Assembly: GCA_022821545.1 (NCBI GenBank)
Contig: JAJEDJ010000042.1
Coordinates: 62,001-126,000, forward strand
DNA: 64,000 nt
Source of the DNA: Caldilineaceae bacterium
GTDB taxonomy: Bacteria; Chloroflexota; Anaerolineae; Caldilineales; Caldilineaceae
Direction: 5' to 3'
The notes under the pieces are model-generated. The model was given only the letters and a program-made list of their open reading frames with translations. It did not search any database and was not told the origin of the DNA. Numbering within the stretch: position 1 is the first letter of the stretch; the number at the start of each line of letters is the position of its first letter. This document shows positions 45,319-54,273 of this stretch, piece after piece. Position numbers and translations under genes: made by a program.

Positions 45319-45471
45319 AGCGACTCCTGTTGGGCTTTCAGCCTGGCGCCGCATCTGCCGTTGTGCTGTCCGGACACTGGACAAAGGACTATTGCCGGAC
45401 AGCCGGCGCCAGCGCTAGAGGCCGACCAGCCGGCTCCGAATGGGTCAGGATCGTATCATTCGCCGTAGAGG

Positions 45472-46131
45472 CTACCCAAATCTGCCCTCTTCCGGCTGGC
45501 ATATGCGCACTACGGCGAGTAGCTCACTGAGTATCATCGCCGTCGCTCCCCATATGGTCTGATTCAAAATGGCAAAATGAGGCACTAATGCGGTTCGATC
45601 GGCAAGCTGCCACTCCTCTCGCCGCTGGTGTGCGGGGTCGAGCAGAGCTGCCAGTGGCACTTCAAGCAGCTGGGCAACTTCGCTGGGATTGGGTCGGAAT
45701 ACCGGTTCAGCGTGCAGGCGTCCCACGGTCGGATAGACTTCGAAGTTGCTGGGTCGAATGTAGAGATCGGTGAGCGTGCCGAGGACCTGAACGCTGCTTG
45801 GCTCGATTCCCAGTTCCTCGTTGGCCTCCCGCAGCGCCGTCTCGGACAGGTTCTTATCTCCTTCTTCGCAACCGCCTCCGGGAAACGCGACCTGTCCGCT
45901 GTGAGCGCCGTCGTAAGTAGGTCGCAGAATCAAGGGCACATGCAGCTGCCCCCGGAGACAGTACAACAGGACGAGAACGCCGCTCTGGCGAGCCGGCGTT
46001 TCCGGTCGGTCGTCGGGATGCCACCCCGGGCGCGGCTGCGGCGCCATCAGTGCCTGGGCCGGGCGGCCCGGGAGGGTAGCGGCCAGATTTTTCTGCAGAC
46101 AGTCGAAGAAACCGTTCAGTGAAGCGGCCAC
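45472..46131 (-). CDS. Nudix hydrolase, CoA-pyrophosphatase-like
   Basis: 219 residues, GTG start with GGAG 4 nt before it. The Nudix box (GGGCEEGDKNLSETALREANEELGI region, Glu residues at REANEE) is preceded by HSGQVAFPGG, the mark of the CoA diphosphatase (NudL/YeaB) subgroup. It would split CoA or a related nucleotide diphosphate into 4'-phosphopantetheine and 3',5'-ADP. It lies between the 64-aa gene and hpt on the same strand. Confidence 0.88.
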   Translation of the reverse strand: MAASLNGFFDCLQKNLAATLPGRPAQALMAPQPRPGWHPDDRPETPARQSGVLVLLYCLRGQLHVPLILRPTYDGAHSGQVAFPGGGCEEGDKNLSETALREANEELGIEPSSVQVLGTLTDLYIRPSNFEVYPTVGRLHAEPVFRPNPSEVAQLLEVPLAALLDPAHQRREEWQLADRTALVPHFAILNQTIWGATAMILSELLAVVRICQPEEGRFG

Positions 46132-46167
46132 AACGCTCCAGATTCTCGCGGCTTGGAGCCAGCGAAA

Positions 46168-46362
46168 CTATTCGTCTGTATGACGGGACCGAAAGACGAT
46201 CTGCCCGTGCTCATCCACTTCCCAACCATATTCGTCCAGATAAATGTCACCGTCCGGCAGGCTCAGACGGCGGGTCAGGCGATCGAAAGAAAATGGGACC
46301 GTGCCGCCAGGGTCTGTCAATACGCCGGCGGCAAGGTCCGAATCGCGCCGCGTAAAGCGCAT
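46168..46362 (-). CDS. Small hypothetical protein (64 aa)
   Basis: 64 residues (MRFTRRDSDLAAGV ... FRSRHTDE), charged and with no membrane span or recognised domain. It is called because AGGAGG lies 8 nt before the ATG and because it fills the gap between tilS (47 bp upstream) and the Nudix gene (36 bp downstream), co-directional with both. The strand-like C-terminal half (GDIYLDEYGWEVDEHGQIVF) suggests a small beta fold. No function assigned. Confidence 0.6.
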   Translation of the reverse strand: MRFTRRDSDLAAGVLTDPGGTVPFSFDRLTRRLSLPDGDIYLDEYGWEVDEHGQIVFRSRHTDE

Positions 46363-46409
46363 CACAGTTTCCTCCTGGCGGGTCACCCAAAGTACAAGTG
46401 GACGCACGC

Positions 46410-48179
46410 TCATCGGCAAGTTGGCTCCCAGTAAAGATGAAAGACCCTGTGGCTGCGGGGCGTAATGCGTACGCTGTGAGCGATCTGGTGTCCTCCCACC
46501 CATACGACTCGCTCTCCATCGAAGAGAACGGGCCAGCCGGCGCGCAGGAAGCGCGGCACTTTGCGATCTGTGAGGTAGTCGGCCAGTGGCTTGCCATGTC
46601 CATCCAGCCCGAGGGGCTCAAATCGCAGGCCCGCACGCGGCGTACCGAGTCCGAGCTGCTGAACCGTGTCGGCGTCGATGTACGCCTCCCACCTTGAGAG
46701 TCTGTGCGCTCCCGGCCCCGGTCGCGGTTCAGAACTGTCTCTCGTCTTCGCTGCCCATTCGAAAGGCAGCTCCTGTCTGTCCACTTCCGCGCAACGTAGC
46801 GTCCAGCGGTCTACAACGATCTCCCCGGCAACCGTCAGCTCAACTGCCGAAAAGTTCGCCCGCCACGTCTGATCCAGATAAGGATGCTCCGGCGCAAAGG
46901 GCGTAGTGTCCCGATGGTGCAGACTGAATGCGTTTCGGATGCGGGTCAGCATTACGTCGGCAAACCAGCTGTAAGGGCCTCCCGTGCGGTCTTCATCACA
47001 GAGTGCCAGGCGAAGACGCTCTACGGCGTCGAAGCCGAGTCCTGTCAGGGGGCGCCCCAACTCCCGCAGGGCTGCCCGCAACGACTCGCGCTGGTCGGCC
47101 GCGCTCAGATCGCGAAAGGCAAGCAGGTCGAAAACCTGCCGGGTATGCGCTTCAGGCGAGGCCCCTCCAGGCGTTGCCGGAGAAACGTGACTTGAAAAAT
47201 CCGTGCCCTCACCCTCGTTTCCCAACCGTGTCGCGGCCAGAGCCTGCTGTGTGTACTGCTCTGATCGCTGCGCCTCAGCGCCCATTATCGAAGCCGTTCG
47301 GCAAAGCGAAGCGACGATCTGTGGGTTTATCTTTATCAGATACGGCAAAACCTCATGCCGAATTCGATTGCGTACGAACGTGAGGTCCTGATTGGATGGG
47401 TCCTCACGCCAGGGGATATCATGCTCCTTGAGATATCGCATGATCTCTGAACGCGAAACGCCCAACAGTGGCCGGACAACGCGCACGCCGGGAACGGGAC
47501 GGTTCTGAAGGAGCAGCGGCGTCACAGCCCGCATCCCGGCCAGCCCGTGCATGCCGCTGCCTCGAATCAGGTTCATCAGCACAGTTTCAGCCTGATCATT
47601 TGCAGTATGGGCCACCGCTACATCCACCATGCAGCCATCAACCTGATACTCGCCGGCAACCTGGGCCAGAAACTGATAGCGCCAGAGGCGGGCGGTCGCC
47701 TCCAGATTGCCTGTTCCGGTCAGCGTTTGCGGAGGCAATCTGTCCGTCTCGAAGGGTACGTTCCAGCGTTTGGCCATCTCGACCACAAAGGCAGCGTCTT
47801 CGCGGGAGTCGGGTCGAATACTGTGATCGAGATGGGCGGCGACCAGATTGAGAGTCCAATCATCGCGCATGCGCGTGAGCAAGTGCAGTAGGGCCATGCT
47901 ATCTCCGCCGCCGCTGACTGCGACGACGACCGTTGCGGGACGGCCGCCGCACTGCGTTGGTGGAGCAAAGAGCCCCTCCCTTTTCCGCGTCTGACGGACC
48001 AGCTCCAGCAATCGCTGGTCGTTATCCGAAGGCGCGGCGCGACCAAGCTGGGTCTGACAAATGCCGGACCGCTCTTCACCTTCCCGAGGACCGGAAAAAG
48101 GCCGCGTTTGAAGCAAAAGATTAACTCTCTTCTTCGATATCGCCCATAGTACTTTTCCGAAAAGTGGGAAACAGTACAT
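46410..48179 (-). CDS. tilS: tRNA(Ile)-lysidine synthetase
   Basis: Up to 589 residues. The ATP-pyrophosphatase loop VVVAVSGGGDSMALL is at about 85-99, the family motif IPWREDPSNQD follows, and C-terminal substrate-binding domains are present. It modifies C34 of tRNA-Ile2 to lysidine so that it reads AUA. The start is uncertain: ATG 48179 has no ribosome site and gives about 60 extra residues; TTG 48116, just after the stop of a 23-codon mini-ORF, is a coupled alternative. Confidence 0.9.
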   Translation of the reverse strand: MYCFPLFGKVLWAISKKRVNLLLQTRPFSGPREGEERSGICQTQLGRAAPSDNDQRLLELVRQTRKREGLFAPPTQCGGRPATVVVAVSGGGDSMALLHLLTRMRDDWTLNLVAAHLDHSIRPDSREDAAFVVEMAKRWNVPFETDRLPPQTLTGTGNLEATARLWRYQFLAQVAGEYQVDGCMVDVAVAHTANDQAETVLMNLIRGSGMHGLAGMRAVTPLLLQNRPVPGVRVVRPLLGVSRSEIMRYLKEHDIPWREDPSNQDLTFVRNRIRHEVLPYLIKINPQIVASLCRTASIMGAEAQRSEQYTQQALAATRLGNEGEGTDFSSHVSPATPGGASPEAHTRQVFDLLAFRDLSAADQRESLRAALRELGRPLTGLGFDAVERLRLALCDEDRTGGPYSWFADVMLTRIRNAFSLHHRDTTPFAPEHPYLDQTWRANFSAVELTVAGEIVVDRWTLRCAEVDRQELPFEWAAKTRDSSEPRPGPGAHRLSRWEAYIDADTVQQLGLGTPRAGLRFEPLGLDGHGKPLADYLTDRKVPRFLRAGWPVLFDGERVVWVGGHQIAHSVRITPRSHRVFHLYWEPTCR

Positions 48180-48192
48180 CAGGACGTTTCAT
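48121..48192 (-). CDS. Possible 23-aa leader peptide before tilS
   Basis: ATG 48192 is preceded by AAGGAG at 9-nt spacing, the best ribosome site in the region, and opens a 23-codon frame (MKRPDVLFPTFRKSTMGDIE...) that stops 5 nt before the TTG at 48116 of tilS. It overlaps the tilS frame by one shifted register. It may couple translation to tilS or mark a frameshift. Confidence 0.4.
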   Translation of the reverse strand: MKRPDVLFPTFRKSTMGDIEEES

Positions 48193-48313
48193 GCTCTCTG
48201 CTCCTTACGGTTCCACAACAACAGGATAGCTGATTGCGCCGATCATTCGCAAGATGGACCTACGAAATTGGAACTATAGTCATGGCACTTGTATTTTGTG
48301 TCAATTGTGCCTA

Positions 48314-48322
48314 TGGTATACT
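48314..48322 (+). promoter_or_regulatory. Extended -10 promoter candidate for mreB
   Basis: TGGTATACT about 90 nt before the mreB GTG; the -35 region is only T-rich. Near 48275 a second TATAGT exists without a -35. Confidence 0.45.
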
Positions 48323-48341
48323 TGAATCGTTAAAGGTACTT

Positions 48342-48376
48342 CAAAAAAACAGTGGGCGGTCCGGCCGCACACTGTT
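48342..48376 (-). terminator. Antisense intrinsic terminator in the mreB leader
   Basis: AACAGTG (48348-48354) pairs with CACTGTT (48370-48376), with an inner CGG/CCG stem. On the minus strand it is followed by TTTTTTT, so it would stop transcription coming from mreB toward tilS. On the plus strand it is a stem-loop inside the mreB leader. Confidence 0.5.
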
Positions 48377-48411
48377 GATCCGTCCCTGCAAGAAATGGAG
48401 ATCTCCCCGGA

Positions 48412-49482
48412 GTGGCGAACCCGTTAGACTGGCTGTTGGGTCTTTTTTCACTCGATATTGGTATAGACCTGGGCACTGCAAATACCCTGGTACATGTGAA
48501 AGGCCGAGGGGTTATCATTGACGAACCGTCGGTGGTTGCGATCGACAAGTCGTCGAAGCGGCGCAGTTCGGTCAAGGCAATCGGGCAAGAGGCAAAGGAA
48601 ATGGTTGGCCGCACGCCATCGCATATCGTGGCCGTGCGCCCTCTGCAGGACGGCGTCATCTCCGATTTCAAGATGACGGAAGAGATGATCCATGCTTTCA
48701 TTGGCAAGGTTCACGGCAACCGGGCCTTTGGTACGGCTCGCCCTCGCGTCGTGATCGGCATCCCCTCCGGCGTGACCGAAGTGGAAAAGCGCGCAGTACG
48801 AGATGCAACTGTCAGCGCCGGCGCGAGGGAAGCGGGCTTGGTCGAAGAGCCGATGGCGGCTGCAATTGGCGCGGGGCTGCCGGTTACGGAGTCCGTTGGC
48901 TCGATGATTGTAGACATCGGCGGTGGAACCACCGAAGTGGCGGTGATTTCCATGGGCGGAATCGTCGTTTCACGTTCGATCCGGGTTGCCGGTGACGAGA
49001 TGAACGAAGATATCATCAATTACAGCCGCCAAAAGTACAACCTCTTGATCGGCGAACGTATGTCCGAGCGAGTCAAGATCGAGGTGGGATCAGCTTACCC
49101 CCTTGAGCACGAACGGACCATGATCATCAGAGGACGTAACCTGATCACGGGTCTGCCCGAGGCCATTGAGATCAGTTCAGTGGAAATCAGGGAGGCGCTG
49201 ACCGGCTCTGTGGAAGTTATCGTTGATGCGGTCAAAGATACCTTGGATGAAACGCCGCCCGAACTCGTGGCAGACTTGATGGAGCACGGAATCGTACTGG
49301 CGGGCGGGGGCGCTCTTTTGCAGGGGTTGGCACAGCGCATTCAGGATGAAAACCGCATGCATGTCTATGTTGCCGACAATCCGCTCTCCTCGGTGGTGCT
49401 GGGGACGGGCATGATCCTGGAGAAACCGGAGCACTACGCCGAAACACTGACAACAATGCAGCGTAAGAGCACGATTCGATAA
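48412..49482 (+). CDS. mreB: Rod-shape-determining protein MreB
   Basis: 356 residues, GTG start, GGAG about 11 nt upstream. Actin-like fold with phosphate loops DIGIDLGTANTLVHVKG and VDIGGGTTEVAVIS, and the adenosine motif VLAGGGALLQGL. It forms membrane filaments that direct lateral wall synthesis. It starts a collinear cluster with mreC, mreD, mrdA, minC, minD and rodA. Confidence 0.97.
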   Translation: MANPLDWLLGLFSLDIGIDLGTANTLVHVKGRGVIIDEPSVVAIDKSSKRRSSVKAIGQEAKEMVGRTPSHIVAVRPLQDGVISDFKMTEEMIHAFIGKVHGNRAFGTARPRVVIGIPSGVTEVEKRAVRDATVSAGAREAGLVEEPMAAAIGAGLPVTESVGSMIVDIGGGTTEVAVISMGGIVVSRSIRVAGDEMNEDIINYSRQKYNLLIGERMSERVKIEVGSAYPLEHERTMIIRGRNLITGLPEAIEISSVEIREALTGSVEVIVDAVKDTLDETPPELVADLMEHGIVLAGGGALLQGLAQRIQDENRMHVYVADNPLSSVVLGTGMILEKPEHYAETLTTMQRKSTIR

Positions 49483-49541
49483 TTCCCGGCTCGTGTAGGC
49501 AAGTCCAGTGTGCCCCCATTTAGATTTGCATCGAAACGCCT

Positions 49542-50444
49542 ATGCGTAACAGTGATCAACGCGGCTGGGGCAGTGTCAACTTTGGGCTCAAGCTTGTTAT
49601 CCTCACTCTGACGGCCGTGTTGCTGTTGGCTTTGCAGCAGACCGGCCGCCTGGGAACGGTGGAAGGACTGGTCACGATGGTAACCGCGCCGGGCCAGTCC
49701 GGGTTGTCGACTTTGACCAACCGCCTTTCCAGGTCCCTGACAGATCTGCGCAACTTTCGCTCTCTCCAACGGCGGCTAACTGAATTAGAACGAATCGTTC
49801 AAAGCCTGAGCGTTGAGAATCTGCGTTTGCAGGAAGTGGAGCGCGAAAATCAACGCTTGCGGGAACTCCTGGGATTCGCCGAAACCAGACCCAGCTTCGA
49901 ACTGCTGGGCGGGCAGATTATCGCCAGGGCGATTGGGCAGAACGCCACCAACTTCCTGAACGTGGCAATGATCGATCTCGGCTCCCGGCACGGCATCAGA
50001 GTTGGGATGCCGGTGGTGAATGAGCAGGGCCTGGTGGGCCGCATCAGCGACGTTACGGCAACAACCTCTAAGGTGTTGCTCATCACTGATCCGACCAGCA
50101 CTGTCAACGCCATTTTGCAGGCGAGCCGTTTGACCGGAGTTATCAGTGGTGAGCCCGGCTCCCATCCGGTTATCGGATTTCTTCCCCAGGGCACGGAAGT
50201 CGGAGTCGGGGAGGTGGTTCTTACCTCTGGAATGGGCGGAAAATTCCCCAAAGGGATTCATATTGGACAGGTTGTCGAGGTTTGGCAGCGGGACGAAAAC
50301 GTCTTTCAGGAGGCTGTGGTAAGGCCGACAGTGAACTTTGGCCAGCTCGAAGAGGTGATGGTCGTTACGAACTTCGACCCCTCCGAGTATGTCCCCCTGC
50401 TGGACAGACTGCCGGAGCCGCAAGGAGAGACGAGTGACGAGTGA
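49542..50444 (+). CDS. mreC: Rod-shape-determining protein MreC
   Basis: 300 residues. One N-terminal span (LKLVILTLTAVLLLALQ), a coiled coil at about 65-115 rich in Leu/Glu (LQRRLTELERIVQSL), and the two beta-barrel domains ending in VVTNFDPSEYVPLL. It couples MreB to the periplasmic transpeptidase. It lies 59 bp after mreB and overlaps mreD by 11 nt. Confidence 0.96.
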   Translation: MRNSDQRGWGSVNFGLKLVILTLTAVLLLALQQTGRLGTVEGLVTMVTAPGQSGLSTLTNRLSRSLTDLRNFRSLQRRLTELERIVQSLSVENLRLQEVERENQRLRELLGFAETRPSFELLGGQIIARAIGQNATNFLNVAMIDLGSRHGIRVGMPVVNEQGLVGRISDVTATTSKVLLITDPTSTVNAILQASRLTGVISGEPGSHPVIGFLPQGTEVGVGEVVLTSGMGGKFPKGIHIGQVVEVWQRDENVFQEAVVRPTVNFGQLEEVMVVTNFDPSEYVPLLDRLPEPQGETSDE

Positions 50445-50988
50445 AGGGCATCGTCTCGGGCCCAGTGGATTCTCTTCTTCGTTCTCCTCATCCAGCTTGG
50501 GCGGCTCCTGGCTGATCGTCCCAATACTAGGCGCAGCGGCCGTTTTTCAGGTCGTCGTCGTCCCCAAATTGGAAATCAAGGGAGTCTACCCGGATCTGAT
50601 CCTGTTACTGGTAATTGCCAGGTCACTCATTGCGGGCGGACGCAGTGCAGTAATGTGGGGGTTCGTTGGTGGGCTGTGGATGGATGTATTGAGCGGTGGG
50701 GCAATCGGCGCATCCAGTTTGGCCCTGATGGCAACCTCCTTGATGACTGGAATCGGCCACAACACCATTTTTCGCCGCAACTCCTTCGTACCATTAGTCG
50801 CGGCGCTGTCGGGCAGTCTCGTCTTTTCGCTGATCTATCTGGCCGTCCTGGCCGGCGTCGGCTACCGGTTCCCTCTCGGTCCGCTGGCGGCCAATCTGAT
50901 TGTCCCAGCCACTCTATACAATGGCGCCGTGATGTTCCTGGCGACGCCTGTCTTGAATCGTATGCCTGAAAAGGCGAACTATCCGTAG
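50434..50988 (+). CDS. mreD: Rod-shape-determining protein MreD
   Basis: 184 residues from GTG 50434, with AAGGAGA 6 nt upstream inside the end of mreC. About five spans (WLIVPILGAAAVFQVVVV, PDLILLLVIARSL, SSLALMATSLMTG, SLVFSLIYLAVLAGV, GAVMFLATPVL), as in the family. It works with MreC in the membrane part of the elongasome. An upstream in-frame segment is read from 50389 but lacks a ribosome site. Confidence 0.92.
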   Translation: MTSEGHRLGPSGFSSSFSSSSLGGSWLIVPILGAAAVFQVVVVPKLEIKGVYPDLILLLVIARSLIAGGRSAVMWGFVGGLWMDVLSGGAIGASSLALMATSLMTGIGHNTIFRRNSFVPLVAALSGSLVFSLIYLAVLAGVGYRFPLGPLAANLIVPATLYNGAVMFLATPVLNRMPEKANYP

Positions 50989-51021
50989 TTCCCGGAATTC
51001 GGTTACCGCCAGCCTGGCAAA

Positions 51022-53196
51022 GTGAAAAGTCTGGCATTGACTCCCATGGACGAACGCGCAACTCGCACCGCGACAGCAACATCCATATTAGTTCGCCTGA
51101 CGTTGGCGGCGACCTTTCTTGCCTTCTGTTTTCGATTGTATTCGCTGCAGATCGTTAGCGGCGCTTCATTTCAGGAACAGGCAGCCATCAATAGACTGAG
51201 AGAGATCGATACCTACGCGCCGCGCGGCGTCATCTACGATCGAAACGGCGAGATCCTTGCACGCAATCGGCCCAGCTTTGTTATAGCCGTCATTCCGGCC
51301 GACCTGCCTTCTGATGACCTCAGTACGGAAGTCGATGAACAGCGTATCGCGCTCGAAAGGCTGCTGGCCGTTCTGGAGGCACATACCGATCCCGAAATGG
51401 CGATACGCATTGCCGAAGTGATGTTTCTGCACTTGGGCCGTGAAGACTTTAGGAATACGGTCGAATCCGCGGGATTCAGCCTTTCATTCCGTCTCGTTGA
51501 CCTGGAAGTCATAAGACTGGACGACGAGGGCAATGAAGTCATCAAGGAAGAGCCGACTCTGATTCCGGATCTCTCCGAGCCGCTCCCAATCGGCGGGTTA
51601 TTGGCTCTTCTGGAGCGTGCCGTAGCTCTCGGAACACAGGGCAGCTCCTTCAGGCCGATTTCAGTTCTGGAGCTTGTAGATCGCGATCAGGCATTTCAGG
51701 TGGCTGAGGAAACATACCAGCTGCGCGGCGTCCATGTGTTGCAGAAACCTGTGCGGGAGTATCCCTACCGCGAACTGGCAGGCCACGTGTTGGGCTTTCT
51801 GGGGCCGATCCCCAAACTGGCTGCCGACAAGTACAGGGACAGGGGGTATGAAGACCCGAACGAACCGGTCGGCCTGAACGGTTTGGAGTATGAGTACCAG
51901 GACTCTCTGCGCGGTCTGCCGGGCAAACGGCTCGTCGAAGTGGACATTCTGGGGCGGGAAAGCCGTACTGTCAACATCGTCCGGGAGCCCGAACCCGGTC
52001 TCAATCTGAATCTGAGCCTGGATATCCGTTTGCAGGAAGTAATGCACAATGCCCTTGCGCGTCAACTTGAAGAAACAGGGGCGCCGCACGGGGTTGCGCT
52101 GGCGATGGACCCGCGCAACGGGGCGATGTTGGGCCTGGTCAGTCTGCCCAGCTATGACAACAATATCTTCTCCGAAGGGCTGGGTGAGGAATACCAGGCG
52201 CTGGAAGTGGAAGATGACACGCGGCGTCCACTCTACAACTATGCTGTCGGTGGACTTTACCCTCCCGGCTCAACCTTCAAGCTTGTCTCAGCCACAGCTG
52301 CTCTCGCAGAAAACGTAATTACACCGTATACGACACTCGTAGATCGAGGGCCGATTTACCTTCCAAACTACTTTTTCCCCAACGATCCCACACAAGCCCA
52401 GGAATTCGTAAGCTGGAACCATAAGCTCAACATTTTGCACGGCTCCATGACCATTGTCGAGGGGCTCGGCCTTTCCAATGACATTTTCTTCTATTACCTG
52501 GGAGGCGGATACCCGGACTTCATGGTGGGGCTTGGGAGCGAACGTCTTGCCAAATGGATGCGGCTTTATGGCTACGGGGACCTCACTGGAGTCGACCTGC
52601 CAGGAGAAGTCAAGGCCATCGTTCCGGACGAACAGTGGAAGAGGCTTACGAAAGCTGAATCGTGGACAACCGGTGACAGCTACAATATGGCCATCGGTCA
52701 GGGCGACGTATTGGGCACGCCGATGCAGGTACTGGTCAGCACAGCCGTAGTTGCCAACGGAGGCCATTTAGTCAAACCGCAGTTTGTGCAGGAAAAGGTA
52801 GATACGCAAAACAATGTGCAGTGGCAATACGAACCGAAACTGAAGGAGCGGCTGCCAGTTGACCCAGGCCTTCTTGCCTTTGTACAGAAAGGGATGTGGC
52901 ATGCAGTCAACGGAAACTTCGGGACCTCCCGCGATAGTCGCGTAGAAGGAATCACTGTCGCCGGCAAGACTGGCACGGCAGAGTTTTGCGCCTATGACCC
53001 GGAGATCCAGGACTGTACCGACCGAGATCATGAAGGGAATCTCCCGTTCCACGCCTGGTACACCGCCTACGCTCCCTATGAAGACCCTGAAATCGTTGTC
53101 ACGGTCTTTGTTTACTCAGGAGGTGAGGGATCAACCGTAGCCATCCCTGTCGCTCAAGAGACTCTTCACGCCTGGTTTCATGAATTGCGTCAATAG
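51022..53196 (+). CDS. mrdA: Penicillin-binding protein 2 (elongation transpeptidase)
   Basis: 724 residues from GTG 51022 (ATG 51046 is an alternative). An N-terminal span (LVRLTLAATFLAFCFRLYSL), the dimerisation domain with APRGVIYDRNGEILA, and a transpeptidase domain: Ser-x-x-Lys in PPGSTFKLVS (about 415), SxN-type SND (about 485) and KTG in AGKTGTAEF (about 648). An insertion-rich linker region (about 90-210) is longer than in E. coli PBP2. It is the class-B PBP partner of RodA. Confidence 0.96.
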   Translation: MKSLALTPMDERATRTATATSILVRLTLAATFLAFCFRLYSLQIVSGASFQEQAAINRLREIDTYAPRGVIYDRNGEILARNRPSFVIAVIPADLPSDDLSTEVDEQRIALERLLAVLEAHTDPEMAIRIAEVMFLHLGREDFRNTVESAGFSLSFRLVDLEVIRLDDEGNEVIKEEPTLIPDLSEPLPIGGLLALLERAVALGTQGSSFRPISVLELVDRDQAFQVAEETYQLRGVHVLQKPVREYPYRELAGHVLGFLGPIPKLAADKYRDRGYEDPNEPVGLNGLEYEYQDSLRGLPGKRLVEVDILGRESRTVNIVREPEPGLNLNLSLDIRLQEVMHNALARQLEETGAPHGVALAMDPRNGAMLGLVSLPSYDNNIFSEGLGEEYQALEVEDDTRRPLYNYAVGGLYPPGSTFKLVSATAALAENVITPYTTLVDRGPIYLPNYFFPNDPTQAQEFVSWNHKLNILHGSMTIVEGLGLSNDIFFYYLGGGYPDFMVGLGSERLAKWMRLYGYGDLTGVDLPGEVKAIVPDEQWKRLTKAESWTTGDSYNMAIGQGDVLGTPMQVLVSTAVVANGGHLVKPQFVQEKVDTQNNVQWQYEPKLKERLPVDPGLLAFVQKGMWHAVNGNFGTSRDSRVEGITVAGKTGTAEFCAYDPEIQDCTDRDHEGNLPFHAWYTAYAPYEDPEIVVTVFVYSGGEGSTVAIPVAQETLHAWFHELRQ

Positions 53197-53248
53197 CTCC
53201 ACCGCCGATCTTGACACTGTCTCTGTGTCCCGCGACTTCCAGCATCAG

Positions 53249-53277
53249 TTTTCAGTTTCCGCCATTTGGTTTATATT
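53249..53277 (+). promoter_or_regulatory. Promoter candidate for minC-minD-rodA
   Basis: TTTTCA (53249-53254), 17-bp spacer, TATATT (53272-53277), about 40 nt before the minC ATG, in the 123-bp gap after mrdA. Confidence 0.5.
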
Positions 53278-53319
53278 GTTCCCCGCGACCGCTTATCAAG
53301 TAATGCCTGCAAGGAACGA

Positions 53320-54273
53320 ATGAGTACTCACAGCTTTCCCCCGACGCGGGGCAGGTCGTCCGCCAGGCCGGACGTACGTATCAAGGGCCGTGGAGGCTAT
53401 ACCGTAGTCGACGTGGCTGACGACAAGGGCGTATGGCCGGAGGTCGTTGACTTTCTTGCCAGTCATATTTCGCAGGCTGACGGTTTTTTCCGAGACGAGC
53501 GCATGTCACTGTCAATTGGCGACAGGGATGTTAGCGCAGATGATCTCCAGGAAGTCAACGAAGTCTTGGAGGAACAGAACATCGTTTTGGTCTCTCTGCA
53601 TACAGGCAACAGCGACTCTTTTCGGGTTGCAAAGCAGCTGGGTCTTGACGTCGTCTGGGAAGGAGACGCGCCGCAGCCGGTCGTCAGACTGGAACGCGGG
53701 CAAGAAACACTCCGAGGTCGCCTTTTGTCCAAAGCGGCTCGCAAGCTCAACCCGGACTCACAGCGGGAAGACGGCGGCCTATCGCCCATAAACAACTTTC
53801 GCGCGCCGCCGTTCACCTCTCTCCCCGAAGAGCCGGTCGTGACGGAGACGGAAGGTGAACAGGCCGCGGTCACGCCTTGGGAAGACGCACACAGCGCAGA
53901 TTCGGCTCCTCCGCCTTACATTTACCGCGGCAATCTGCGTTCCGGCCAGGCCGTGCGTCACGCAGGGACCGTCGTCATATTGGGAGATGTCAACCCTGGT
54001 GCGCAAGTTATCAGCGGCGGCGATGTGCTCGTGTGGGGGCGATTGCGTGGAACGGTCCATGCGGGCGCCATCGGGGACGCGCGTGCAATCGTAGCCGCGT
54101 TGGATTTTGAACCCGTGCAGATGAGGATCGCCAGGCACATCGCCATGACGCCAAAGGGGGCATCCAACAATCCCGGCTACTGGTTCTGGAAGCGAGAGAG
54201 CAGCGGCAAGCCCGAAGTGGCCAGAGTTATCGACAATCAGATAATCGTGGATCCCTGGGATGCAAACAGGTGA
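53320..54273 (+). CDS. minC: Septum site-determining protein MinC
   Basis: 317 residues from ATG 53320, preceded by AAGGAACGA. The N-terminal FtsZ-inhibiting domain (RIKGRGGYTVVDVADD...) is joined by a long linker (about 140-215) to the C-terminal beta-helix: SGQAVRHAGTVVILGDVNPGAQVISGGDVLVWGRLRG region, the hallmark of MinC. It blocks Z-ring assembly away from midcell together with MinD, whose gene overlaps its end by 14 nt. Confidence 0.95.
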   Translation: MSTHSFPPTRGRSSARPDVRIKGRGGYTVVDVADDKGVWPEVVDFLASHISQADGFFRDERMSLSIGDRDVSADDLQEVNEVLEEQNIVLVSLHTGNSDSFRVAKQLGLDVVWEGDAPQPVVRLERGQETLRGRLLSKAARKLNPDSQREDGGLSPINNFRAPPFTSLPEEPVVTETEGEQAAVTPWEDAHSADSAPPPYIYRGNLRSGQAVRHAGTVVILGDVNPGAQVISGGDVLVWGRLRGTVHAGAIGDARAIVAALDFEPVQMRIARHIAMTPKGASNNPGYWFWKRESSGKPEVARVIDNQIIVDPWDANR

